A DNA stretch of 64,000 nucleotides from Clostridiaceae bacterium M8S5 (lineage in GTDB: Bacteria > Bacillota > Clostridia > Tissierellales > MCWD3). The notes below the pieces were generated by a model that was not told the DNA's origin, searched no databases, and saw nothing but the letters and a program-made list of their open reading frames with translations. Where the stretch lies: NCBI GenBank assembly GCA_029227815.1, contig CP118523.1, forward strand, positions 2,790,001 through 2,854,000. The letters run 5' to 3'. The translations under genes were made by a program, and so were the position numbers. Shown piece by piece: positions 35,708-43,007 of this stretch (its first letter is position 1; each line of letters starts with the position of its first letter).

Positions 35708-37615
35708 TCAACCTTTATTCTTATCATTTTTTCTCTTATTTTTTATATCCTTATGAATTTTCTTCAACGCTTTTTTTGACCCTCTTTTTATATCTTTTTC
35801 TAGCTTTCTTTGACTAAATTCTTTAAATAATATATTAAAGTCATATCCTGCCGGATACAGGTTCTCTCGTTTTACTTCAAGTATTATTCTCTTTATATTA
35901 ATCTGTTTAAACGTCTTTCCTATTTTTACCTCGATATTATTATATTTATCGACTTCTTTATATACTATAGCACTCTCTTTTGTATCAAGTAACTTCACTC
36001 TATCACCGATTCTTAAATCAACTTGTGCCATATCTTCTTCTTTTTCTTTATTATTATTTTCATCTCGTTTTATGGTTTTATATTGGTAGTTTTTTGTAGT
36101 AATATATTTTTCTGCTCTTTTTATTACTCTGTCTTTTAGCCCCATTTTTTTAGATATCCATAGTGCATTACTATCTCCACCTTGACCTATGATCAATTTG
36201 TATAGTGGTTGTAATGTTTCTGGATTAAACTTCATATGAGCATTTTGAAAATCTAAATGAACAGATGCAAATTCTTTTATATCTGCATAATGTGTTGTAA
36301 CTACTGTAGTGCACCCTAGATAGTATAATTCTTCTAATATTGCTATCGCTAAGTTAGCACCCTCATTTGGCTCTGTTCCTACTCCTAGTTCATCAAATAA
36401 CACTAGCGTCTTTTTGTCTGATTTATTAATTATATCTGCTATGTTTTTCATATGTGATGAAAATGTGCTAAGAGCATTCTTTATACTCTGATTGTCTCCT
36501 ATATCAACAAATATATTTTCAAATATAGCTATTTCACTGCCCTCTTTTGCTTTTATATGAAGTCCCATCTGAGTTGCTATGGTCAATAATCCTACTGTTT
36601 TTAAGGCTATTGTTTTACCCCCTGCATTTGGACCAGTGATAACTAATGTCTTATATTCTTTACCAACATGAATATCTAGAGGGACACAATTACCTTCTAA
36701 TAAAAAATGTTCACCTTTTATTATATTAATATAACCATAGTCATTTATATTCGGCTCTATTCCTTTAATCTTAGAGCTGTATTTAGCTTTAGCAAATATT
36801 AAATCATATTGTGATATAAGCTCTATATTTATAGACATTCCTTTTGCATTTTCCTGTATTATCGCTGTTAAATATGATAATATTTGATACTCTTCTTGCT
36901 GTTCTCTGAGTTTCAACTCTGATAGTTCTGCATTCAATTTTGTAACAATCTTAGGCTCTATATATACTGTAGTTCCTTTAGAAGATTGATCAATAATACT
37001 TCCTTGTATCACGTTTTTATATGAAGCTACTATAGATACAACAAATTTGCCTTCTCTTTTACTTATAATATGCTCTCTTACATAGCTCTTATTTTTTGAT
37101 ATAAACTCGTTTAATCTTCCTTTTATTCTGTCTTCTATTATATATTTTTTCCTTCTGATTCTAGATAACTCTTTTGTTGCGTTATCAACTATCTTTCCAT
37201 TGTTTATCATACTATTTATTTCTTCTTCTACATCTGGATATTCAGTAAGTGAATGAGCATAATTGCTTAACATTGGAGCAATATACTCTTGATTCACCAT
37301 AAATCTTTTTAATCTCCTACATCCTCTTAAAAAATCTGTGACCAACATAAATTCTTTTGTTGTCAATAATTCATACTTCTGTAACTTACTAATTATGATA
37401 TTAACATCATTTATGCCATCAAATGGCACATGATTAGTACTTTCTAATATTTTGAGTGCCTGTGATGTTTCTGTAAGTCTTTTTTTGACAGCTTCTATAT
37501 TTTTATATGGCTTTAACTTCTCTGCCATAGCTCTTCCTAATCCACTTATACAATGTTTCTTAAGTTCTTCTATTAATTCTTTATATTCTAGTTTAATAAA
37601 CGTATTTGTATTCAT
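35708..37615 (-). CDS. MutS2-family ATPase lacking the Smr nuclease domain
   Basis: 635 residues from the ATG at 37615, which has AAAGGAG nine bases upstream; an earlier in-frame ATG is not supported. The core, lever and ATPase domains of MutS2 are present, with Walker A TGPNAGGKT, FSSHMKN and LFDELGVGTEP. After the ATPase only a Lys-rich tail remains, and the C-terminal Smr domain (MutS2 is usually about 780-790 residues) is missing. It may act on stalled ribosomes or branched DNA as an ATPase without cleavage, or be a separate paralogue. Confidence 0.82.
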   Translation of the reverse strand: MNTNTFIKLEYKELIEELKKHCISGLGRAMAEKLKPYKNIEAVKKRLTETSQALKILESTNHVPFDGINDVNIIISKLQKYELLTTKEFMLVTDFLRGCRRLKRFMVNQEYIAPMLSNYAHSLTEYPDVEEEINSMINNGKIVDNATKELSRIRRKKYIIEDRIKGRLNEFISKNKSYVREHIISKREGKFVVSIVASYKNVIQGSIIDQSSKGTTVYIEPKIVTKLNAELSELKLREQQEEYQILSYLTAIIQENAKGMSINIELISQYDLIFAKAKYSSKIKGIEPNINDYGYINIIKGEHFLLEGNCVPLDIHVGKEYKTLVITGPNAGGKTIALKTVGLLTIATQMGLHIKAKEGSEIAIFENIFVDIGDNQSIKNALSTFSSHMKNIADIINKSDKKTLVLFDELGVGTEPNEGANLAIAILEELYYLGCTTVVTTHYADIKEFASVHLDFQNAHMKFNPETLQPLYKLIIGQGGDSNALWISKKMGLKDRVIKRAEKYITTKNYQYKTIKRDENNNKEKEEDMAQVDLRIGDRVKLLDTKESAIVYKEVDKYNNIEVKIGKTFKQINIKRIILEVKRENLYPAGYDFNILFKEFSQRKLEKDIKRGSKKALKKIHKDIKNKRKNDKNKG

Positions 37616-37961
37616 TGTTTTAACTCCTTTATTATATATATTATTAATTAATTCAAACCTATAATATGCAGAGTTAATTAGAAATCGTTTATACTCATTT
37701 TTTTGCATCAAAAAAAGGTATATCAAAAGCCAATGTTAATAGTAACAAGTCTAATAGATTACACAATAAATAGTCGATTAATATGACAAAAAATCGAATT
37801 GTGCAAAACTCATCTAATTAACTCTACTATTTAACCAGTAACACGCTCATAAAATACCTCTATTTTCTAAATTTTTATTTATATATTGTCATTATCTCAT
37901 AAATTAGATGTAAATTCAAGTAGTTAGTATAATCTTTTTCAAATTTATCTACTCTATTTTG

Positions 37962-38135
37962 TTAATAGACTAATTTTTGTTTTTTTAGTATACAGCCTAG
38001 TATCTTTTTTTGTTCAACAACTATAAGTTTGTCTATTTCTCGACTTAATATTTGTACACAATCTTCTTGTAAGCTACTTGTAATATTCACCATATTGTTG
38101 AGTCTCTGTTTTTTTACAAATAATTCATACTGCAT
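37962..38135 (-). CDS. Spo0E-like aspartyl-phosphate phosphatase
   Basis: 57 residues from the ATG at 38135 (AAGGAG eight bases upstream). Two short helices contain LSREIDKLIVVEQ, matching the Spo0E signature S-x-x-L/I-D-x-L-I. Such peptides dephosphorylate Spo0A~P and delay sporulation. The stretch 37616-37961 upstream of the mutS-like gene holds nothing else I can support. Confidence 0.7.
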   Translation of the reverse strand: MQYELFVKKQRLNNMVNITSSLQEDCVQILSREIDKLIVVEQKKILGCILKKQKLVY

Positions 38136-38186
38136 GTTCCCTTCTCCTTCTTCCTCTATTTTACTTTTTTTACATGCGTTTATCAT

Positions 38187-38747
38187 AAAATACTTTATAT
38201 TATTTCATTTTTAGTGTTGTTTAATCATTTTTAAAAGTATTTATATATTTTTGCCAGTGTCATTATTATACTAACCTTTTTTCTAGTTGTCAATAGATGG
38301 GTTTTAACCTTATTTGTTACTATTTTTACATAGTTTTTATATTAGTTCATTTAAAACTTTATATAGGAAAATATATGAAAAAAAGCGACATTTATAGTTG
38401 ACAAAAAGAGAAAGAATACATCTGTTTTAGTGTATAAAAATCCAAAAAAATTTTTTTAAATTTTTTATTGTAGTATTTTGGGGGTTTGCATATTGCGTGT
38501 AAAATATAGGTGATGTAAGATGGTTTTTGGTATCTAGGTGTATTAAACAATTTTTATTGTCAACCTTTGCGTGATATGCAAATTTAAATATCAAAATAAT
38601 TCTTTATTTTTTATTTAACTAAAAAATCTATCTATGAAAAATAACAATAGATTTTCTAGTTGTCTTTTGTTAATAGTTATAGAATCTATGCCATTCATCA
38701 TATTTAAATACCCTAAAAAGCATATGTTTATCTATAAACATATATGG
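38187..38747. other. Gene-free AT-rich stretch before padR
   Basis: Over 550 bases without a credible open frame. The end (38722-38743) holds a palindrome, ATATGTTTA/TAAACATAT, just before the padR promoter. I see no RNA family signature in the remainder. Confidence 0.5.
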
Positions 38748-38795
38748 TTGACATATATAGATTATCTACATATAATTATATATAGATAATCTATA
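38748..38795 (+). promoter_or_regulatory. padR promoter overlapped by a palindromic operator
   Basis: TTGACA at 38748-38753 and TATAAT at 38771-38776 with a 17-base spacer. A perfect 13-bp inverted repeat, TATAGATTATCTA (38756-38768) and TAGATAATCTATA (38783-38795), flanks the -10 element. This is the expected site for PadR autorepression. Confidence 0.75.
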
Positions 38796-38814
38796 CACGA
38801 AAGGAATGGAATTT

Positions 38815-39159
38815 ATGAAAATTGATAAAAGTTTAATCTCTGGAAGCACTTCCATGCTTATACTAAAACTATTAGATCAAGAAGATATGTATGGCTATCA
38901 AATCATTGAACAACTTGAACTTCGTTCAGAAACAATATTTACTCTCAAAGCTGGTACATTGTATCCTTTACTTCATAAGCTTGAGCAAAAAGGCATACTT
39001 ACTTCTTATGAAAAAAAAGCTGAAAATCAAAAAATGCGTAAATACTATAGTATTACTACTGATGGCAGAAAATTCTTGGCTGATAAGCAAAAGGAATGGC
39101 ATGTGTACGCTAACAGTATAAATAAAATTTTAGGAGGTATGCAAATTGAAACACTCTAA
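38815..39159 (+). CDS. PadR family transcriptional regulator
   Basis: About 114 residues from the ATG at 38815, where AAGGA is nine bases upstream; an ATG at 38806 would touch the ribosome site. The winged helix has the usual PadR core (LILKLLDQEDMYGYQIIEQL, then AGTLYPLLHKLEQKGIL), followed by a C-terminal dimerisation helix. It overlaps the next gene by 14 bp. Together with the palindromic promoter this indicates an autoregulated two-gene unit. Confidence 0.92.
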   Translation: MKIDKSLISGSTSMLILKLLDQEDMYGYQIIEQLELRSETIFTLKAGTLYPLLHKLEQKGILTSYEKKAENQKMRKYYSITTDGRKFLADKQKEWHVYANSINKILGGMQIETL

Positions 39160-40555
39160 TGAACAAGAAGAGTTTTTGTCAATCGTTTGTAAATCTATAA
39201 AAGTAAAAAAACTACATAAAAAGATACGAAAAGAACTGATTAACCATATAGAAGATCAAAAAGAAGCTTATATACTAAAAGGTATGAATGAACAGGCAGC
39301 ACTTAGCAAATCTATTAAAGACATGGGCGATCCTATAATTGTTGGTAAAGAATTTAATGAAGCTCACAAGCCTCTAGTAGAATGGTCCATATTGATTACT
39401 ATAGCATTTTTAATACTAACAAGTGGCATCTTACAATATATATTCGACAATTATAAACTAATGTATGCAAATACCCAATCTTCTATGTTTAGACATTTTT
39501 TATTCTATGCCCCTTTAGGATTTGCCATTTTTTTAGTAGCATATTTATTTAACTATTCACTAATAAAAAAATATGCATGGCATTTCTATGTATTATACTT
39601 AGTTATGATGTTAATATTATTAAAAATATCACCAGTTATCCGTGGTAGATCCTACTATACGTATTATCCTAGCTTACTTTTTATACCTATTTTCTCAGCG
39701 TTGATTTATAGATTTAGAGGTAAAGGTTACCTAGGAATAATTTTATCTGGTATAGTATGTTTTCCTCCACTATTAATAACTCTAAACATACCTTCTTTAC
39801 AATGTACACTAATCATTATTATATCTTGTTTAATTACACTAACTTTTGCTATTAAAAAAAATGTATTTAATTGTAATAAGAAATTAGGTTTAGCACTAGT
39901 ATATGTGCCTACTATAACAACTTTTATCCTTACCTTTGTTTTTTTGATAGCCAATTGTAGCTATAGATATGACAGATTTTATTGTCGTATATCTCAAAAT
40001 CTCGACCCTAAAGCTGAAGGATATATGTTATATATTATTAGACAAATTATAACAAGCGCTAAACCTTTTGGTTCTGTACTTATTAATAATCATCCTATTC
40101 AAGCTGTTTTACCAAACTATACAAGCGAAAATACTTTTGCTTTCATTATAGGTTCTTTTGGCTATGTGCCAGCTATCATAATTAGTATTGCTATTTTATT
40201 CTTACTATACAGATTATATAAAGTAACATCAGCGCAAAGTAATACTTTAGGAAAACTTATTTCTTTAGGTTGTTTGTCTCTTTTGTCTTTGCAGTTTATA
40301 TCTTCTTTATTAAATAATATAGGAATAAACTTTATACTTCAATTTGCTCCACCACTTTTATCTTATGGCTCACTGAGTTTTGTTTTTTCTATGGGGTTAC
40401 TTGGATTAATGCTATCAGTATATAGATTAAGCAATATTGTAGACGATAGACCTTACTATCTAGAAAACAAAAATAATATTATTAGTTACAAAAATGGAAA
40501 GTTAACTGTAGATTTTAATAAAATAAATTTAAAAATTAGTGGGAAAAACTCGTAA
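39146..40555 (+). CDS. FtsW/RodA/SpoVE-like membrane protein with HAAS-type N-terminal domain
   Basis: 469 residues, starting at TTG with GGAGG eight bases upstream. Residues 1-75 form a small helical domain of the HAAS/permease-prefix type often found downstream of PadR genes. About ten membrane helices follow, including the SEDS-like PLLSYGSLSFVFSMGLLGL segment. SEDS proteins polymerise glycan strands. This version is short in the large loop, so it may be a regulated or divergent SEDS enzyme; the substrate is unproven. Confidence 0.8.
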   Translation: MKHSNEQEEFLSIVCKSIKVKKLHKKIRKELINHIEDQKEAYILKGMNEQAALSKSIKDMGDPIIVGKEFNEAHKPLVEWSILITIAFLILTSGILQYIFDNYKLMYANTQSSMFRHFLFYAPLGFAIFLVAYLFNYSLIKKYAWHFYVLYLVMMLILLKISPVIRGRSYYTYYPSLLFIPIFSALIYRFRGKGYLGIILSGIVCFPPLLITLNIPSLQCTLIIIISCLITLTFAIKKNVFNCNKKLGLALVYVPTITTFILTFVFLIANCSYRYDRFYCRISQNLDPKAEGYMLYIIRQIITSAKPFGSVLINNHPIQAVLPNYTSENTFAFIIGSFGYVPAIIISIAILFLLYRLYKVTSAQSNTLGKLISLGCLSLLSLQFISSLLNNIGINFILQFAPPLLSYGSLSFVFSMGLLGLMLSVYRLSNIVDDRPYYLENKNNIISYKNGKLTVDFNKINLKISGKNS

Positions 40556-40629
40556 TAATTTTGTAAGGATATCTTTTTTTCATTTGAAATATGAATATAC
40601 TATCTTACTATGATAAACTAATAACCTTC

Positions 40630-40638
40630 AGTGGCAAA
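40630..40638 (+). repeat. Arm-type site outside attL
   Basis: AGTGGCAAA lies 17 bases before the left 63-bp repeat, the same offset as at the right end. It is on the host side of attL, where a phage arm site is not expected. The surrounding 40556-40646 has no gene. Confidence 0.5.
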
Positions 40639-40646
40639 CTAAAAAT

Positions 40647-40709
40647 ACACTATCCCTGTGATAGTGTATTTTACTAATATACGAGCAAATCTATAAGCCG
40701 AGTTCTGTT
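40647..40709. repeat. attL: left copy of the 63-bp direct repeat
   Basis: Identical over 63 bases to 49987-50049. It carries the last 28 bases of the RNase P RNA gene that lie within the repeat and the rnpB terminator hairpin (ACACTATC/GATAGTGT). With two mismatches the similarity extends 21 bases further left. Confidence 0.85.
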
Positions 40710-40736
40710 ACCTTTGGAAGTGAATTTATTAGCTAT

Positions 40737-40768
40737 AAACGTGTAAATCAACACGTTTTTATTTTTTG
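40737..40768 (+). terminator. Intrinsic terminator at the left end of the prophage
   Basis: AAACGTGT (40737-40744) pairs with ACACGTTT (40751-40758), followed by TTATTTTTTG. It would insulate the element from incoming host transcription. Confidence 0.7.
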
Positions 40769-40782
40769 TTATTAGGTTTAAA

Positions 40783-40811
40783 ATGGCATGTGGATGGCAA
40801 GCCGATGGCAA
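40783..40811 (+). repeat. Left arm-type integrase sites at 11-bp spacing
   Basis: ATGGCA occurs at 40783, 40794 and 40805, each 11 bases apart, so all lie on one face of the helix. The right end has AGTGGCAAA at the same 11-base spacing. This is the expected layout of arm sites for a tyrosine integrase with an N-terminal arm-binding domain. The rest of 40812-41041 holds no credible gene; a CAAAATC/GATTTTG hairpin lies near 40957. Confidence 0.6.
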
Positions 40812-41041
40812 ATAAGCATTATTGTAAATAATTATTTATGCATGTTTGAATCATTAGTAAAAATATGTAACTTAAAATTTTGTTGTTTATATCCCCTATT
40901 TCGTTCAAAATCAGTCAAATACTCTAAATATTGCCGAGGTGTGAAATTATGTTTCAAAATCGAGATTTTGCGACATGAAAAAATGTGTATAATTGCTTAT
41001 TTAATAATTGAGCATATGTTAAAAACGACACATTTCGACGT

Positions 41042-41071
41042 TTGACATATAGCGTAAGTATTAAGTATACT
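41042..41071 (+). promoter_or_regulatory. Promoter of a short left-end transcript
   Basis: TTGACA (41042-41047), an 18-base spacer and TATACT (41066-41071). It reads into a 30-residue frame and the bidirectional terminator at 41209-41236. Confidence 0.55.
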
Positions 41072-41121
41072 AGATTTACACATGGTCAACTATGTAATTT
41101 GCATAAAGGGGTGTGTCATAA

Positions 41122-41214
41122 ATGAATAAAATTTGTTTAGTTAAAAATGAAGAAATATATAAGATAAAGATATCGGGGGTGTCATATGAAAATGATAAGT
41201 ATAAGAAAAAATAA
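41122..41214 (+). CDS. 30-residue peptide, convergent with the prophage repressor
   Basis: ATG at 41122 preceded by AAAGGGGTG. A basic peptide (NKICLVKNEEIYKIKISG, tail KYKKK) with its own promoter and terminator. Its stop lies five bases from the repressor stop on the other strand. Unrecognised; a role in countering the repressor or as an antisense transcript is speculation from position. Confidence 0.45.
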   Translation: MNKICLVKNEEIYKIKISGVSYENDKYKKK

Positions 41215-41236
41215 CAACCTAATTTTGGTTGTTATT
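41209..41236. terminator. Bidirectional terminator overlapping the repressor 3' end
   Basis: AATAACAACC pairs with GGTTGTTATT. On the minus strand the stem encodes the last Asn/Gln codons of the repressor, so the coding end and terminator are the same bases. Confidence 0.65.
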
Positions 41237-41596
41237 TATTAATCCCGCTTTTTCCAATCCCTCTATTAAGTCTCTAATTTTTTCGGGTGTAAATCCTTTC
41301 TCTTTTAATTCTTTGTTTACTTCTAGATATTCAACTCCTATTTTTCTAAGTTCTTCAGGTATTTCAGTACCTTCAATAACAGATATCTCTCTCCTATCAA
41401 CTCTACCTAAAAGATAATCTGTAGTAACATTAAATATATTAGCTAATTTGTCCAAAGTTGATAAATCGGGTTGATATACATTATTTTCATATCTATTGAT
41501 TGTTGCATGTGATGTATTTAATAACTCTCCTAATTTAGATTGAGTTAATCCTTTTTCTTTTCTTAAAGTTTTTAATACGTTACCAAATTTATTCAT
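41219..41596 (-). CDS. XRE/Cro-CI type prophage repressor
   Basis: 125 residues: an HTH_3 domain (about 5-62; GLTQSKLGELLNTSHATINRYE is cut here to its core, TQSKLGELL and ATINRYE) and a short C-terminal oligomerisation region. It is the only leftward gene in the left half of the element and faces the structural operon across a 174-bp control region with repeated GTAC-type operators. This is the usual immunity layout. No LexA-type autocleavage domain is present, so induction is probably not by self-cleavage. Confidence 0.88.
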   Translation of the reverse strand: MNKFGNVLKTLRKEKGLTQSKLGELLNTSHATINRYENNVYQPDLSTLDKLANIFNVTTDYLLGRVDRREISVIEGTEIPEELRKIGVEYLEVNKELKEKGFTPEKIRDLIEGLEKAGLINNNQN

Positions 41597-41687
41597 AATA
41601 CATACTCCTTAATGTGCGTATTCTGTACATAATTATATCACAAAAATTTTTTTATAAACATTTTGTAAGTAAAATGTAAGATTTTTC

Positions 41688-41744
41688 TTGACTTTACGGT
41701 TTGCGTACATTATAATTGTACGTAAAGAGTACATTATTTTGTAC
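41688..41744 (+). promoter_or_regulatory. Rightward prophage promoter with two operators
   Basis: TTGACT (41688-41693), 17 bases, TATAAT (41711-41716). Two palindromes of the form GTACATTAT..TTGTAC lie at 41705-41721, covering the -10, and at 41729-41744. A related half-site, GCGTATTCTGTAC, lies by the repressor start. These are probably the repressor's operators. Confidence 0.75.
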
Positions 41745-41770
41745 GCTAACTGTAAATTAGGAGGTTCACT

Positions 41771-42028
41771 ATGGAACATGTTTATTTAAGTATAAAAGGT
41801 GCAACAGAAGATAAAGACATAAAACTAAAGAGAGATTGTAAATATATCCTAGATGAAAAAGAAGTAAATTATAAAGGCATGGAAATATTAGACGTTACAA
41901 GTATAACTGTTTACTCAAGTGGCTGTGTAATACTTAGCATAAATAATGATTACAAATGTAGCTTTTTACTAAAATCTATAAAACAAGTACGTATAGATGC
42001 ATTTTTACAATCTTTGGTAATAATTTGA
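41771..42028 (+). CDS. First prophage early protein, unknown function
   Basis: 85 residues after AGGAGG. Beta-rich pattern (VYLSIKG, ITVYSSGCVILSI) with no membrane helix. It is the first gene behind the rightward promoter and is followed by the large hairpin at 42044-42105. It could be a small DNA-binding or regulatory protein; I do not recognise it. Confidence 0.65.
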   Translation: MEHVYLSIKGATEDKDIKLKRDCKYILDEKEVNYKGMEILDVTSITVYSSGCVILSINNDYKCSFLLKSIKQVRIDAFLQSLVII

Positions 42029-42043
42029 TATAAATAAGCAAAC

Positions 42044-42105
42044 AACGTTTTTGCAAAAATTTCTAACAACTGCAAGGTTGCAGTTTAGAAATTTTGCAAA
42101 ACGTT
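42044..42105. repeat. Large imperfect hairpin, candidate inovirus origin or packaging signal
   Basis: A 22/20-base stem (42044-42065 with 42086-42105, two single-base bulges) is capped by a second perfect 8-bp stem AACTGCAA/TTGCAGTT (42068-42085). It is the strongest secondary structure in the element and lies between genes. Filamentous phages carry such hairpins as single-strand origins or packaging signals. No T-tract follows, so it is not a simple terminator. Confidence 0.6.
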
Positions 42106-42141
42106 TTGACATAGATTATAAAAAAATAAGGAGGTCAAGTT

Positions 42142-42387
42142 ATGATAGTATCTGTAAAAGGTTTAGTGATGGATAAAGTAATGTCTACAAATGAAAAAGG
42201 TGAAAAAAAGCATAAATTACACATGTATCAAAAAGGTAATAAAAATCTAGTAATCGTTACAGTAAATGAAGATGTGTATAATAAAGCAGTTGAAAATAAA
42301 GAAATGTCGTTAAGTAATATAATGGTAGGCATGTATAGTATGAATGGCAAGTCGGGTCAATATGCAAAACAACTTGAGAACTTTTAA
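42142..42387 (+). CDS. Small prophage protein, candidate ssDNA-binding (pV-like) protein
   Basis: 81 residues, no membrane helix, mixed beta pattern with many lysines (KKHKLHMYQKGNKNLVIV). Size and place just before the coat genes fit the ssDNA-binding protein of inoviruses, which coats the genome before extrusion. There is no sequence signature that proves this. The ribosome site AAGGAGG is strong. Confidence 0.6.
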   Translation: MIVSVKGLVMDKVMSTNEKGEKKHKLHMYQKGNKNLVIVTVNEDVYNKAVENKEMSLSNIMVGMYSMNGKSGQYAKQLENF

Positions 42388-42389
42388 GT

Positions 42390-42626
42390 ATGAAAACAAT
42401 GGACGTAATTGTTAGAAATCAACTTGAAATTGATGGGATTCAAAAAGCAGTTAAAGACATGTTAGTTGTAATGTCTGACTTACAAGCCCAAATCAATGAT
42501 ATACATTTATTCTTGCGTATATTGATATATTTTGCAGGATTAGGCACAGCGACATTTGCAGGTATTAAGCTTTATGGGTGTATTAAAGGCATGATAAAAA
42601 GATTTTGGAAGTTTAATATTTGTTAA
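42390..42626 (+). CDS. Small single-helix membrane protein of the prophage
   Basis: 78 residues: an N-terminal amphipathic/coiled region (about 1-40) and one membrane helix (LRILIYFAGLGTATFAGIKL), then a short basic tail. It starts three bases after the preceding stop. It may be a minor coat protein of pVII/pIX type or a small scaffold; unassigned. Confidence 0.6.
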   Translation: MKTMDVIVRNQLEIDGIQKAVKDMLVVMSDLQAQINDIHLFLRILIYFAGLGTATFAGIKLYGCIKGMIKRFWKFNIC

Positions 42627-42659
42627 TTTAATATATAGCTTTTGAAAGGGGGTGAACTC

Positions 42660-42950
42660 ATGCATAAAGTTAAGGCATTTTTTAAAAGGAATAAATTATC
42701 TGTATTGACAGTTGTAATGATGGCTATGACTTGCTCAATGGCATTTGCTGTTGATGCACCTGCTCCGAAAAGTCTTGTTGATAGTGGTTTAATGAATATA
42801 ATTAAAGGTTTTGGAGCAGACGTAGTTAAGACTGTAACTGATATAGTAACTGTAATAGTTCCAACTGGTTTAGTTCTTTGGGCTATAGGTTTTGCAGTTA
42901 GCAAAGGAGTTGGATTCTTGCAAAGAAAAGCTTCAAAAGCATTTAGATAG
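42660..42950 (+). CDS. Major coat protein, pVIII-like
   Basis: 96 residues from the ATG at 42660 (GGGGGTGA upstream). A basic signal peptide ends in CSMAFA at residue 30. The mature 66 residues have an acidic/polar head (VDAPAPKSLVDSG), a hydrophobic helix (IVTVIVPTGLVLWAIGFAV) and a basic tail (QRKASKAFR) that would contact DNA. This three-part design is that of filamentous phage major coat proteins. A hairpin just downstream would favour high expression relative to later genes. Confidence 0.82.
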   Translation: MHKVKAFFKRNKLSVLTVVMMAMTCSMAFAVDAPAPKSLVDSGLMNIIKGFGADVVKTVTDIVTVIVPTGLVLWAIGFAVSKGVGFLQRKASKAFR

Positions 42951-42956
42951 TAATTT

Positions 42957-42983
42957 AAAGGGTGAATATTATATTTACCCTTT
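42957..42983 (+). terminator. Partial terminator after the major coat gene
   Basis: AAAGGGTGAA (42957-42966) pairs with TTTACCCTTT (42974-42983) through one G-U pair; the T-run after it is weak. It matches the attenuating position after gene VIII in filamentous phages. Confidence 0.55.
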
Positions 42984-43007
42984 ATCTTATAGTAAGGTGG
43001 TGATTAT

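Noticed and set aside
40788..41045. An 85-codon plus-strand frame at the left end of the prophage
   Set aside because: It lacks a ribosome site, begins inside the arm-site repeats and shows no coherent domain pattern.
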